64,000 nt of DNA from Paraburkholderia silviterrae (GCF_004353915.1 NZ_SMRP01000001.1:715783-779782); one strand, 5' to 3'. Counted from the stretch's first letter, positions 51,601 to 60,951 are shown. Numbers and translations are program-made. The notes: generated by a model not told the origin, from the sequence alone.

Positions 51601-51780
51601 TCAGTTCCCGCTAAGCGTCTGCCAGACGAGCCACCGGTTCGCCGCCGCCATCACGGCAAGAAGCAGCGACGCAATCAGGCGCCCAGACAACCGGTTCGCG
51701 AACGCGCCCATCAGCGCCCGATCGTTCGTCATGCGGATGAGCGGCCACAGCGCAAACGGCAGTTGCTCGTGCGTGAGCGC
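51601..51780 (-). pseudogene. 3' remnant of an Nramp (divalent metal) transporter gene
   Basis: On the minus strand the last ~55 codons before a stop at 51601 read EQLPFALWPLIRMTNDRALMGAFAN ... AANRWLVWQTL, which I recognise as the final two membrane segments of an Nramp/MntH-family Mn2+/Fe2+ transporter, including the QLPFA-PL-TxDRxLMGxFAN motif. The remainder (about 350 residues) is missing: upstream codons run directly into the end of the efflux outer-membrane gene in another frame. There is no start or ribosome-binding site. This looks like a deletion scar. Confidence 0.65.
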
Positions 51781-51787
51781 TTGACGC

Positions 51788-53479
51788 TCAGCGAGAGGCG
51801 AGCGGCGCGGCAGGCGCCGCACTCGCTGCCGGCGCATTATCAGGCTGCACAGCGGGCTGCACAGCGGGGTGTTCAGCGGGGTGTTCAGCGGGCTGCACAC
51901 CAAGCTGCATATCGGGCTTCGCATCGCCCCACCCGCCGCCCAGCGCGCGGATCAGATTGACGGTGGCCACCGCCTGCGAGCCCTCCAGATGGCTCGCCTG
52001 CAGCTGCGAGACCAGCACCGAGCGCTCGCTGTCGATCACGTTCAGATAGCTCACCTCGCCCTCCTCATACTGCGTGCGCGAGAGATGCGCCGCGCGTTGC
52101 GAAGCGCTCACCGCATCGTCCTGCGCGCTGATCTGGTCGTTGAGCAGACGCAGGTCCGCGAGGTTGTCCTCCACCTCGCGGAACGCCACGAGCACCTGCT
52201 GGCGATACTGCGCGACATCCTCGTCGTACTTCGCACGCGCCTGCGCGAGATTGGCCTTGCGCCGGCCACCGTCGAAGAGCGGCAACGTGAGCGCCGTGCC
52301 CGCGAACGGCCCGAGCAGGAAGGCGCGGCTCGACCACATGAAGAGGTTCCCGAGCGAGGCCGACTCGAAGCCAAACGCGCCCGTGATGTCGAGCTTCGGA
52401 AAGAACGCCGACTTCGCGAGACCCACGCGTGCGTTCGCGGCGGCCATTGCGCGCTCGGCGGCGGCGATGTCGGGGCGGCGCTCGAGCAGCGTCGAAGGCA
52501 GGCCCGGCGGCACCTGCATGGCCACGGGCGCGAGCGGCGTCTCGGGGAACGTGAAGTCCGCCGGCGCCTTGCCGAGCAGGATCGCGAGGCTGTGCTCCGA
52601 GGCCGCGCGCTGGCGCGCCACGCCCACGGCGTCGGCGCGTGCGCTCGCCAGTTCGTTGCGCGCCTGCGAAACGTCGAGCTCGCTGATGTCGCCTTCCTTG
52701 AAGCGGCGCTCGACGAGCTTGAGCGCGTCCTCGCGCAGCGCCACCGTGCGCCGGTAGAGATCGACATCGGAGTCGAACTGGCGCAGCTGGAAGTAGTTCT
52801 GCGCGACATCGGCCTGCAGCGCGAGTTGCACCGAGAGGAACAGCGCCTCGCTCTGCTGCGCATCGGCCTGCGTGGCGTGCACATTCGAGCTCACGCGGCC
52901 GAACAGATCCGCTTCGTAGCTCGCTGTGGCCTGCGCGCGCCAGAGCGTTTGCGCGGGCACGTTGGCGTTCTGCGGCAGGTACTGTGAAGCCGGCGAGGCG
53001 CGCTCGTAGGTCGGCCCGAAGCCCGCGTCGATGGACGGGAACCACGAAGCGCGCGCCGCCTGCGTGAGCGCGCGCGACTGCTGCACGCGCGCGGCGGCGG
53101 CCTTGAGATCCTGGTTGGCGGCCAGCGCCTGGTCTTCCAGCTGGTCGAGCGTGGGGTCGCCGAACGCCTTCCACCACTCGCCGCGATGCGCGTCGTCGGC
53201 AGGTTGCGCGGGCGTCCACGAACCCACGTCGTGCGGACCGGCTGGCTGACCCTGCGCTTGCCCCTGCGCTTGCCCCTGCGTTTGGCCTTGCGTTTGCAGC
53301 GGCGCTTCCTTGTACGCGTTCGGCACGCCCGCATCGGGCACCTTGTAGGTAGGCTCGACCGAGCACGCGGCAAGCCACGCGAAGAGCGCAACGCTCGCGG
53401 CAAGCCGCGTCAAGCGCCAAAAGCCACTCATATCGTCGATGCCGCCCGGTTTCTTCGGCGAAACTGAATAGTTAGTCAT
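51788..53479 (-). CDS. opcM: RND efflux outer-membrane lipoprotein (OprM/NodT family)
   Basis: 563 residues; outer-membrane channel of a tripartite RND pump. Start at 53479 is chosen for AAGGAAGGA upstream, but a Met 16 residues later (MSGFWRLTRLAASV) gives a more usual signal; lipobox LAAC precedes the mature Cys. Two OEP domains (~115-300 and ~310-520) are seen, for example GEWWKAFGDPTLDQLEDQALAANQDLKAAAARVQQSRA and LPLFDGGRRKANLAQARAKYDEDVA. Low-complexity inserts: Gln-Gly repeats near residue 65 and a VQP/EHP repeat tail. Last gene of llpE-ceoA-ceoB-opcM; the B. pseudomallei name is oprC. Confidence 0.88.
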   Translation of the reverse strand: MTNYSVSPKKPGGIDDMSGFWRLTRLAASVALFAWLAACSVEPTYKVPDAGVPNAYKEAPLQTQGQTQGQAQGQAQGQPAGPHDVGSWTPAQPADDAHRGEWWKAFGDPTLDQLEDQALAANQDLKAAAARVQQSRALTQAARASWFPSIDAGFGPTYERASPASQYLPQNANVPAQTLWRAQATASYEADLFGRVSSNVHATQADAQQSEALFLSVQLALQADVAQNYFQLRQFDSDVDLYRRTVALREDALKLVERRFKEGDISELDVSQARNELASARADAVGVARQRAASEHSLAILLGKAPADFTFPETPLAPVAMQVPPGLPSTLLERRPDIAAAERAMAAANARVGLAKSAFFPKLDITGAFGFESASLGNLFMWSSRAFLLGPFAGTALTLPLFDGGRRKANLAQARAKYDEDVAQYRQQVLVAFREVEDNLADLRLLNDQISAQDDAVSASQRAAHLSRTQYEEGEVSYLNVIDSERSVLVSQLQASHLEGSQAVATVNLIRALGGGWGDAKPDMQLGVQPAEHPAEHPAVQPAVQPDNAPAASAAPAAPLASR

Positions 53480-53494
53480 CTTTATGATCCTTCC

Positions 53495-56400
53495 TTACGC
53501 GTCCACCGTGGAGCGGGCCGTGCGCGCGTTGTCTTTCTGCGCGACGTGTATCTTGCCGCCCGCAATCGTGCGCAGCACCACGTAGAACACCGGCGTCAGC
53601 AACAGACCGAAAGCCGTCACGCCAAGCATGCCGAAGAACACCGCCACGCCCATCGCGTGACGCATCTCCGAGCCCGCGCCCGACGAAAGCACGAGCGGCA
53701 CCACGCCCATGATGAACGCGATGGACGTCATCAGAATCGGGCGCAGGCGCAGCCGGCTCGCCTCGATGGCGGCCGAAAGGGGCGTGTGTCCGTCGTGTTC
53801 TAGCTCGCGCGCAAACTCCACGATCAGGATCGCGTTCTTCGACGCGAGACCCACCAGCACCATCAAGCCGATCTGCGTGAAGATATTGTTGTCGCCCTGC
53901 GTGAGCCACACGCCGGTCAGCGCGCACAGCACGCTCATCGGCACGATCAGGATGACCGCGAGCGGCAGCGTCAGGCTCTCATAGAGCGCCGCGAGCACGA
54001 GGAACACCAGCAGCACGCTGATCGGGAACACCCAGATGCCCGAGTTGCCGGCGAGAATCTGCTGATACGTGAGGTCGGTCCATTCGAACTTGATGCCGCG
54101 CGGCAGCACCTCAGCCGCGATGCGCTCCGCCGCCGCCTGCGCCTGGCCCGACGAGTAGCCCGCCGCGGGGCCGCCGTTGATGTCGGCTGCCGTGTAGCCG
54201 TTGTAGCGCACCACCATCTCGGGACCGTAAGTGGGCGTCACCGTCACGAGCGACGAGAGCGGCACCATATCGCCCGCGGCGTTGCGCGTCTTCAGTTGCA
54301 GGATGTCGTCGGCCTTCTGGCGGAACGGCGCATCGGCCTGCACGCGCACCTGATACACGCGCCCGAAGCGGTTGAAGTCGTTCACGTAGAGCGAGCCCAG
54401 ATAGATCTGCATCGTGTCGAACACATCCGTGACCGGCACGCCGAGCTGCTTGGCCTTGGTGCGGTCCAGATCGACGTTCAGCTGCGGCACGTTGATCTGA
54501 TAGCTCGAGAAGGTCGGGCCCAGCTCGGGTGTCTTGGCCGCGCGCTTCACGAAGTCCTCGGTCGCGCGGTTGAGCGCTTCGTAGCCGAGCGCGCCGTGAT
54601 CCTCCAGCTGCATCTTGAAGCCGCCGAGCGTGCCGAGACCGAGCACCGGCGGCGGCGGGAACACGGCGATAAACGAGTCCTTGATGCCCGCGTATTGGTG
54701 ATTGAGCGCCCCCGCGATCGCGCCCGCCGCAAGCGCCTTGCCCTTGCGCTCCTTGAACGGCTTGAGCGTGACGAACACGATGCCCGCACTCGAGCTATTG
54801 GTAAAGCCGTTCACGGAGAGACCCGGGAACGCCACTGCGCTTTCCACGCCAGGCTGCTTGAGCGCGATCGCGCTCATGTCGCGGATCACGTTTTCGGTGC
54901 GGTCAAGCGAGGCGCCGTTGGGCAATTGCGCGAACGCGATCAGATACTCCTTGTCCTGCGCCGGCACGAAACCGCCCGGCACGACGCGCGCCATCAGCAC
55001 CGTCGCGCCGATCAGCACGACATAGACCGCGAGCATCGCGCCCTTGTGGCGCAGCACGCCGTTCACACCTTGCCCATACTCTTCCGAGCCGCGATGGAAC
55101 ACCTTGTTAAAGCCCCGGAAAAAGCCGCCCAGCACGCGGTTCATCACGCGCGTGAGCCAGTCTTCCTTCGCGCCGTGACCGCGCAGCAGCAGCGCCGAAA
55201 GCGCCGGCGAAAGCGTGAGCGAGTTGAACGCCGAGATCACCGTCGAAATGGCGATGGTCATCGCGAACTGCTTGTAGAACTGGCCCGTGAGGCCGCTCAT
55301 GAACGCAAGCGGCACGAACACGGCCACGAGCGTGAGCGCGATCGCGATGATCGGCCCGCTCACTTCCTGCATGGCCTTGTAAGTGGCGTCGCGCGCGGAA
55401 AGCCCGCTGGCGATATTGCGCTCCACGTTCTCCACCACCACGATCGCGTCGTCCACCACGATGCCGATCGCGAGCACCATGCCGAACAGCGAGAGCGCAT
55501 TGATCGAGAAGCCGAACGCGAGCAGCAGCGAGAAGGTCCCGACGATCGACACCGGCACGGCAATGAGCGGAATGATCGACGCGCGCCACGTCTGCAGGAA
55601 CACGATCACCACGATCACGACCAGCGCGATCGCTTCGAGCAGCGTATGCACGACCGCCTCGATGCTCGAACGCACAAACTGCGTGGGGTCGTAGACGATG
55701 CGGTAGTCCACACCCGCGGGCATGTCCGCCTTGAGCTCCTTCATCGCCTCGCGCACCTGGTCGGAGATCGCGAGCGAATTCGCGCCCGGCGCCTGGTTGA
55801 TCGCGAGGGCAACGGCCGGCTTGTTATCGAGCAGCGAACGCAGACCGTATTCGGAGGCCGCAAGCTCGATGCGCGCGATGTCGCGCAAATAGGTCACGCC
55901 GCCGTCGGGATTGGTCTTGACGATGATGTTGCCGAACTCGCTTTCCGTGCGTAGACGGCCGCGCGCGTTCACGTTCAGTTGCAGCGGCGTGCCCGGCACG
56001 CTAGGCGAGGCGCCGATCACACCCGCCGCCACCTGCACGTTCTGCTCGCGAATCGCGCTCACCACATCCTGCGCCGTGAGATTGCGCTGCGCCACCTTCT
56101 GAGGATCGAGCCAGACGCGCATGGCGTAATCGCCCGCGCCCCACAGCTGCACCTCGCCCACGCCGCGGATGTTCGCGAGGCGGTCCTTGACGTTCAGGAG
56201 CGCATAGTTGCGCAGATACGTCATGTCGTACTGATTGTTCGGCGAGATCAGGTGCACCACCATCGTGAGCGTGGGCGAGCTCTTGATGGTCGTGATGCCG
56301 AGGCGCTGCACGTCCTCGGGCAGCCGCGGCAAGGCCTGGTTCACGCGGTTCTGCACGAGCTGCGTGGCCTTGTCGGGATCGGTGCCCAGACGGAACGTGA

Positions 56401-56680
56401 CCGTGAGCGTGAGATTGCCGTCGCTGTTCGCCTGCGACTGCATGTAGAGCATGTCCTCGACGCCGTTGATCTGCTCTTCGAGCGGCGCCGCCACGGCTTC
56501 GGCGATCACCTTCGGGTTCGCGCCCGGATACTGCGCGTGGACGACCACCGAAGGCGGCACGACCTCGGGATACTCGGAGATCGGCAACTGGAACAGCGCG
56601 ATCACCCCGGCCAGCAGGATCAGCACGGACAGCACGCCCGCGAAGATCGGCCGGTCGATGAAGAATTTCGATATGTTCAT
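53495..56680 (-). CDS. ceoB: RND efflux inner-membrane transporter (HAE1 family)
   Basis: 1061 residues, full AcrB-like size. Twelve membrane helices and two large periplasmic loops. N-terminus MNISKFFIDRPIFAGVLSVLI, the proton-relay pair in helix 4 GIVVDDAIVVVENVERN, helix 10 GLASKNAILIVEFARE with the conserved Lys, and FFGMLGVTAFGLLLTPVFYV. It exports drugs by H+ antiport with CeoA and OpcM. Gene order with llpE and a LysR regulator matches CeoAB-OpcM of B. cenocepacia and BpeEF-OprC of B. pseudomallei, which extrude chloramphenicol, trimethoprim and quinolones. 15 nt before opcM. Confidence 0.92.
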   Translation of the reverse strand: MNISKFFIDRPIFAGVLSVLILLAGVIALFQLPISEYPEVVPPSVVVHAQYPGANPKVIAEAVAAPLEEQINGVEDMLYMQSQANSDGNLTLTVTFRLGTDPDKATQLVQNRVNQALPRLPEDVQRLGITTIKSSPTLTMVVHLISPNNQYDMTYLRNYALLNVKDRLANIRGVGEVQLWGAGDYAMRVWLDPQKVAQRNLTAQDVVSAIREQNVQVAAGVIGASPSVPGTPLQLNVNARGRLRTESEFGNIIVKTNPDGGVTYLRDIARIELAASEYGLRSLLDNKPAVALAINQAPGANSLAISDQVREAMKELKADMPAGVDYRIVYDPTQFVRSSIEAVVHTLLEAIALVVIVVIVFLQTWRASIIPLIAVPVSIVGTFSLLLAFGFSINALSLFGMVLAIGIVVDDAIVVVENVERNIASGLSARDATYKAMQEVSGPIIAIALTLVAVFVPLAFMSGLTGQFYKQFAMTIAISTVISAFNSLTLSPALSALLLRGHGAKEDWLTRVMNRVLGGFFRGFNKVFHRGSEEYGQGVNGVLRHKGAMLAVYVVLIGATVLMARVVPGGFVPAQDKEYLIAFAQLPNGASLDRTENVIRDMSAIALKQPGVESAVAFPGLSVNGFTNSSSAGIVFVTLKPFKERKGKALAAGAIAGALNHQYAGIKDSFIAVFPPPPVLGLGTLGGFKMQLEDHGALGYEALNRATEDFVKRAAKTPELGPTFSSYQINVPQLNVDLDRTKAKQLGVPVTDVFDTMQIYLGSLYVNDFNRFGRVYQVRVQADAPFRQKADDILQLKTRNAAGDMVPLSSLVTVTPTYGPEMVVRYNGYTAADINGGPAAGYSSGQAQAAAERIAAEVLPRGIKFEWTDLTYQQILAGNSGIWVFPISVLLVFLVLAALYESLTLPLAVILIVPMSVLCALTGVWLTQGDNNIFTQIGLMVLVGLASKNAILIVEFARELEHDGHTPLSAAIEASRLRLRPILMTSIAFIMGVVPLVLSSGAGSEMRHAMGVAVFFGMLGVTAFGLLLTPVFYVVLRTIAGGKIHVAQKDNARTARSTVDA

Positions 56681-56752
56681 GGGTTGCTCAATAATTTCGG
56701 ATGACTAACTGGATGCGAGGATCGCACTCGCCAGGGCGGCGAGTGCCGCGCG

Positions 56753-57976
56753 TCAGGAAGCCTTGGCGGTCTTTGGCGCCGAATTCGCGAGCGAGGACGC
56801 GGCCGTGTCGGCCACGTCCGCGTCGCCGTTCATCGGCACCATGTTCGAGCGCACGGCCTCGCCCGGCCGCACGCGCTGCGTGCCGTTCACGACCACGTGG
56901 TCACCGGCCTGCAGGCCGCCCACGATCACGCGCAAATTGCCCTGCTGCCCGCCGATCTGCACGGTGCGATACGCGACCTTGCCCGCGCCATCCACGACAT
57001 AGACGAACTTCTTGTCCTGGTCCGTGCCGATGGCCGCTTCGTCGACGAGCAGCGCCGGGTGAGGCGCGCTGCCGCTCACCTTGATGCGCGCGTAAAGGCC
57101 CGGCACGAGCGCGCCATCCGTGTTGTCGAAGCGCGCACGCACGCGAATCGTGCCCGAGGCGGTATCGAGCCGGTTGTCCACCGACTCGATCGTGCCGGTG
57201 CGCGAGTAGCCGGTCTCGTTCGCGAGCCCCAGGTCGACGGGAACCTTCGAGCCATCCTTCATGCGGCTGATGTAGTCCAGATAAGTCTGCTCGTCGGCGT
57301 CGAACTCGGCGTAGATGGGCGACACCGAAACGAGCGTCGTGAGCGGCGGCGCGCTCGCGCCCGCCGAAACCACGTTGCCCACCGTGATCTCCGCACGCGA
57401 GACCCGCCCCGACACCGGCGCGACGATGCGCGTATAGCCGAGATTGATCTGCGCGGCCTCGAGCGCGGCCTGCGCGGCCTTCAGATTCGCGCTCGCTTCA
57501 CGCGCGCCGTTCTGCTTCTCGTCGTAGTCGCGCTTGGCAATGGCGTTGTCGCCAATGAGGCGCTGCGCGCGCTCCCAGTCGCTCTGCGCGTAGCCGGTGC
57601 GCGCCTGCGCGGCGGCCACCTGAGCCGCGGCCTGGTCGACGGCGGCCTGATACGGGCGCGGGTCGATCACGAACAGCGTGTCGCCCTTGTTCACGAGCGC
57701 GCCGTCACGGAAATTCACGGAGACGATCGTGCCCGAGACCTGCGGGCGCACCTCGACTTTCTCGACGGCGGCCATGCGGCCCGAGTAGGTCTGCCAGTCG
57801 GTGACATTGCGCTTGACCACGGCGGCGACATCGACCTCCGGCGCCGGCGGCGCTTCAGCGGCGACGGCCGGGTGCGAGTCCAGACGCATGGCGACGAGCG
57901 AGCCGAATCCCGCAACGACGAGAACAGCGGCCACCGCGAGCACAATGCGCTTACGGGAATGCGAGTTGAGAGACAT
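56753..57976 (-). CDS. ceoA: RND efflux periplasmic adaptor (membrane fusion protein)
   Basis: 407 residues. N-terminal membrane anchor (IVLAVAAVLVVAGFGSLVAM), lipoyl-type half motifs VRPQVSGTIVSVNFRDGALVNKGDTLFVIDPRPYQ, a helical hairpin (~105-185), the barrel domain (LGYTRIVAPVSGRVSRAEITVGNVV) and beta-barrel/MP domains to ~370. Links CeoB to OpcM. A GGAG precedes the ATG; 66 nt after llpE. Called bpeE in B. pseudomallei. Confidence 0.9.
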   Translation of the reverse strand: MSLNSHSRKRIVLAVAAVLVVAGFGSLVAMRLDSHPAVAAEAPPAPEVDVAAVVKRNVTDWQTYSGRMAAVEKVEVRPQVSGTIVSVNFRDGALVNKGDTLFVIDPRPYQAAVDQAAAQVAAAQARTGYAQSDWERAQRLIGDNAIAKRDYDEKQNGAREASANLKAAQAALEAAQINLGYTRIVAPVSGRVSRAEITVGNVVSAGASAPPLTTLVSVSPIYAEFDADEQTYLDYISRMKDGSKVPVDLGLANETGYSRTGTIESVDNRLDTASGTIRVRARFDNTDGALVPGLYARIKVSGSAPHPALLVDEAAIGTDQDKKFVYVVDGAGKVAYRTVQIGGQQGNLRVIVGGLQAGDHVVVNGTQRVRPGEAVRSNMVPMNGDADVADTAASSLANSAPKTAKAS

Positions 57977-58042
57977 GGCGGGCTCCAGAAAGATGAGTGG
58001 TTATTTTTCGAGTAATGCGTTCTTCGGCGCGCTGCGTCAGCG

Positions 58043-59089
58043 CTAACAGGGCGCGCCGGCTTCGAAACAACAGCGGAAAAAGCGCACCGCTTCGGCGAGC
58101 GCTTCCGGATGCGCGCCAATCTGCGCGTGCGAAACGCTCGGGTAGCGCACCACATGCGTGCGCACGCCCGCTTCGATCAGGCGTCCGGCGTACTTCTCCG
58201 CTTCAATGTGCAGCACGTCGTTCTGCGCCGTGACGATGAACGTGGGCGGCAAACCGGCAAGCCGCGAGGATTCCAGCGGCGCCGCGTACGGATGCATGCG
58301 CTGCGACGCTTCAGGCAGATACGCGCGATAGCAGGCTGCGCATTCGCTCGCGGAAATGTCCGACGCGAGCCGCGCTTCGTCGCCGAGGCGCGTGAGGCTC
58401 GGGTCGAGCATCGGCGCAAACAGCGCTTGAGCCGCGAGGCGCACGTCGCCGCGATCGCGCCCGATAAACGCGAGCACGTTGGCGATCTGGCCGCCCGCGT
58501 CGTGTCCCGCAGCCAGGATGCGTTTCGCGCTGCCGCCAAATGCGCGTGCTCGTGTGAGCACCCAAAGCGCGGCGCGATGCGCGTCTTCGGGCGCGGCCGG
58601 AAACGGAAACTGCGGCGCGAGCGAATAGGCCACCGAAACCACGAGCGCAGGTAAGCGCTCTGCGAAAAACTGGCTTGCTGCATCGGCGTCGTCGAGCGTG
58701 CCGCGCACGAAGCCGCCGCCGTGGAAATACAGCAGCACGGGCAGATTGCTCGCGCCCTGCGGACGGTACAGGCGCAACACGATGTCCTGCGCATAGCCTT
58801 CGATCGTCACTTCGCTCACGTCGATGGGTGAGGAGCCGCGGGCCTTGCCCGCCGCTGCCGGCACCGCTGTGGGCGCTGCAGCCAGACGCGCTGCTGCGGG
58901 CTTCTCCGCCACAGGGCGCGCCGCCTGAGGGCGCGCCGCCTGAGGGCGCTCCGCCAGAGGGCGCTCCGCCAGAGGGCGCACCGCCAAAGGGCGCTCCGCC
59001 GATGGGCGCGCGGATCGCGGCGCGGCTTCAGCCAGGGGCTCGGACAAATCGGCGGAAATCCACGGCGTCGAACGTTTGAAGGCATCCAT
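58043..59089 (-). CDS. llpE: LlpE-like alpha/beta hydrolase with altered nucleophile
   Basis: 348 residues from MDAFKRSTPWI. The N-terminal ~65 residues are an LAERP/QAARP repeat region; the rest is an HSL-type alpha/beta hydrolase with the oxyanion motif HGGG (123-126), the third-triad Asp291 and His321. The nucleophile elbow reads GHDAGG (195-200) instead of GDSAGG, so Asp197 stands where Ser should be. Its place at the head of an RND operon with a divergent LysR gene matches llpE of the ceo/bpeEF loci. Whether it is an enzyme is uncertain. Confidence 0.85.
   Translation of the reverse strand: MDAFKRSTPWISADLSEPLAEAAPRSARPSAERPLAVRPLAERPLAERPQAARPQAARPVAEKPAAARLAAAPTAVPAAAGKARGSSPIDVSEVTIEGYAQDIVLRLYRPQGASNLPVLLYFHGGGFVRGTLDDADAASQFFAERLPALVVSVAYSLAPQFPFPAAPEDAHRAALWVLTRARAFGGSAKRILAAGHDAGGQIANVLAFIGRDRGDVRLAAQALFAPMLDPSLTRLGDEARLASDISASECAACYRAYLPEASQRMHPYAAPLESSRLAGLPPTFIVTAQNDVLHIEAEKYAGRLIEAGVRTHVVRYPSVSHAQIGAHPEALAEAVRFFRCCFEAGAPC
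58898..59002. repeat. Coding 15-bp repeats in llpE
   Basis: Near-identical 15-bp units encode the pentads LAERP, LAERP, QAARP, QAARP, VAEKP (residues ~30-64 of the LlpE-like protein). Flanking units are diverged. Confidence 0.85.
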
Positions 59090-59113
59090 GTGGGAACGGC
59101 GCAATGCGCGAGA

Positions 59114-59171
59114 ATAGATTCGAATGGTGCGAATTGTGGGTTCGGCAGACTTGCAAATAAATGCCTATAAT
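59114..59171. promoter_or_regulatory. Divergent ceo promoter region
   Basis: The 179 bp between llpE and the LysR gene contain TATAAT (59166-59171) for the plus strand and TATTCT for the minus strand near 59116. TTCGAAT and GCGAATT repeats lie between them and could be part of a LysR site. Assignment is tentative. Confidence 0.35.
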
Positions 59172-59268
59172 CCGGCAACACAATTCGGCGCACCTGAACA
59201 ATCTGTTTCCCGCTATTTGCGCGAATCTCGCCGCGCAATGTGCGCCCGATGTCTTTTGGAGAATGGCA

Positions 59269-60273
59269 ATGGACCGCCTTCAGGCCATGCAAGTGTTCAC
59301 CCGCGTCGTCGACACCAACAGCTTCACGCGCGCAGCCGAGACCCTCGACATGCCGCGCGCCTCGGTCACGACGATCATCCAGAATCTCGAAGCCTTTCTC
59401 GGCGTGCGCCTCATGCATCGCACCACGCGCCGTCTTTCGCTCACGCCCGATGGCGCGGCGTATTACGAGCGCTGCGTGCGCATTCTTGCGGACGTCGAAG
59501 AAACCGAGCTGACGTTCCAGGACCGCAACCGCAAGCCGCACGGCAAGCTGCGCATCGACATGCCGGGCTCGATCGGACGCCTCATCGTGATTCCCGCGTT
59601 GTGCGAATTTCATGGGCGCTATCCCGACATCGATCTGCAACTGGGCCTGACCGACCGCCCCGTCGACCTGCTGCAGGAGGGCGTGGATTGCGTGGTGCGC
59701 GTGGGCGCGCTGCAGGATTCGTCGCTGGTCGCGCGGCGCATTGGCCTGTTCGAAGGCGTGTCATGCGCGGCGCCCTCGTATCTGGAGCGTCACGGCACGC
59801 CGCAGACACTCGAGGAGTTGGCCGAGCATCGCGCCGTGAATTACTTTTCGCCCCGCACGGGACGCGTGATCGACTGGGCGTTTCTCGTCGACGGAAAGGA
59901 AGTGGAGATCAAGCTCAAGAGCATGGTCTCGGTGAATGACGCCGACGCCTATGTGACGTGCGGCATCGAAGGTTTCGGCCTGATTCAGGGGCCGCGCTAC
60001 ATGGTGCTGCCGCACCTGAAGTCGGGCGCGCTCGTCGAGGTCCTGCCCGACTTCAAGCCGCTGCCCATGCCGATCTCGGCCGTGTATCCGCACAGCCGGC
60101 ATCTGTCACCGAAAGTGCGCGTGTTCGTCGACTGGATCGCCGAAGTCTTCGACCGTTGCCCGCTGTTGAGCGGCCGCGCCTCGCTCGACAAGGCCTGCAC
60201 GATGCGCACGCTCGAAGAGCGCGAGCAAGCGCCCGCGCTCGAGACGCCGATCATCTCCGAGTGGGCCGCATAG
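59269..60273 (+). CDS. ceoR: LysR-type regulator of the efflux operon (CeoR/BpeT-like)
   Basis: 334 residues from ATG 59269 (GGAG 7 nt upstream; ATG 59263 is the alternative). LysR helix-turn-helix at ~1-60: MDRLQAMQVFTRVVDTNSFTRAAETLDMPRASVTTIIQNLEAFLGVRLMHRTTRRLSLT is the usual pattern of this family. The C-terminal co-inducer domain (~90-300) contains DIDLQLGLTDRPVDLLQEGVDCVVRVG. Divergent from llpE and expected to regulate the llpE-ceoAB-opcM operon with an aromatic or drug-like co-inducer. The C-terminal ~30 residues are an extension ending at the start of the 14-bp repeats. Confidence 0.88.
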   Translation: MDRLQAMQVFTRVVDTNSFTRAAETLDMPRASVTTIIQNLEAFLGVRLMHRTTRRLSLTPDGAAYYERCVRILADVEETELTFQDRNRKPHGKLRIDMPGSIGRLIVIPALCEFHGRYPDIDLQLGLTDRPVDLLQEGVDCVVRVGALQDSSLVARRIGLFEGVSCAAPSYLERHGTPQTLEELAEHRAVNYFSPRTGRVIDWAFLVDGKEVEIKLKSMVSVNDADAYVTCGIEGFGLIQGPRYMVLPHLKSGALVEVLPDFKPLPMPISAVYPHSRHLSPKVRVFVDWIAEVFDRCPLLSGRASLDKACTMRTLEEREQAPALETPIISEWAA

Positions 60274-60304
60274 GCTGGGCCGCATAGGCTGGGCCGCATA
60301 GGCT
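60263..60304. repeat. Three 14-bp direct repeats at the LysR gene stop
   Basis: GGGCCGCATAGGCT occurs exactly at 60263, 60277 and 60291. The LysR stop codon TAG (60271-60273) lies in the first copy, so the later two are in the 3' untranslated part. A fourth, diverged copy follows (GGGCGGCTTA). Confidence 0.95.
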
Positions 60305-60556
60305 GGGCGGCTTAAGCGCGGGCACGCGCTCTGCGCCGCTTCTTCTGATCTTTCGGGCCGCTCCGGCCCCACCTCGAACGCGCGCCCTCAGGTAGCCACT
60401 GCCGGCGCGCGTTTTCACGATTGTTCCGGTTTTTCGACAATTCCTTTCGCTTTCGGGACGTTTATCGCGCGAGCCTGTGCACCTACATTTGCACCTGTCG
60501 CCACGGCCATCGATTCATTGGATGCAGCCACGGCACTGTTAAAACAGGAGCAGATC

Positions 60557-60916
60557 ATGAAACGCACTCTCGCAACCGCGCTCGGCGCCACCCTCGTCAT
60601 CTCGCTCGCCGCGAGCGCATCGGCTTTCGCAGGCGGCATCGGCCGCGCGGGCACCTATGGCCCGCAATTCGATGCACAGGCCGCACCGCAAGCGCAACAA
60701 ACGGCGCAAGCCCCGGTGGTCGATAACAGCGCGCCTAAAACGCGTGCCCAGGTGAAGGCGGAGATCGTCGAGGCTTATCGCAACGGCACGCTGCCCTCGC
60801 TGAACAAGACAAGCTATCCGGACCAGAGCCTGATCGGACGCACGCAGGCGCAGCGCATCGCACTGCAGGAAAGCCGTGGCAACGACGCCACGCGCCTCGC
60901 GCGTGCAGGCGAATGA
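60557..60916 (+). CDS. DUF4148 exported protein
   Basis: 119 residues. Sec signal peptide MKRTLATALGATLVISLAASASAFA, a Gln/Ala-rich region, then the DUF4148 motif: KTRAQVKAEIVEAYRNGTLPSLNKTSYPDQSLIG followed by RTQAQRIALQES. The family is small, periplasmic, and abundant in Burkholderia; function unknown. CAGGAGCAG precedes the ATG. Confidence 0.88.
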   Translation: MKRTLATALGATLVISLAASASAFAGGIGRAGTYGPQFDAQAAPQAQQTAQAPVVDNSAPKTRAQVKAEIVEAYRNGTLPSLNKTSYPDQSLIGRTQAQRIALQESRGNDATRLARAGE

Positions 60917-60951
60917 GCCTCACCATATCGATACGATAAGGATGCCTGATC

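Noticed and set aside
51836..51910. Repeated CAGCGGG-type units as a separate repeat element
   Set aside because: They are the coding repeats of the OpcM tail (VQP/EHP units), not an independent element.
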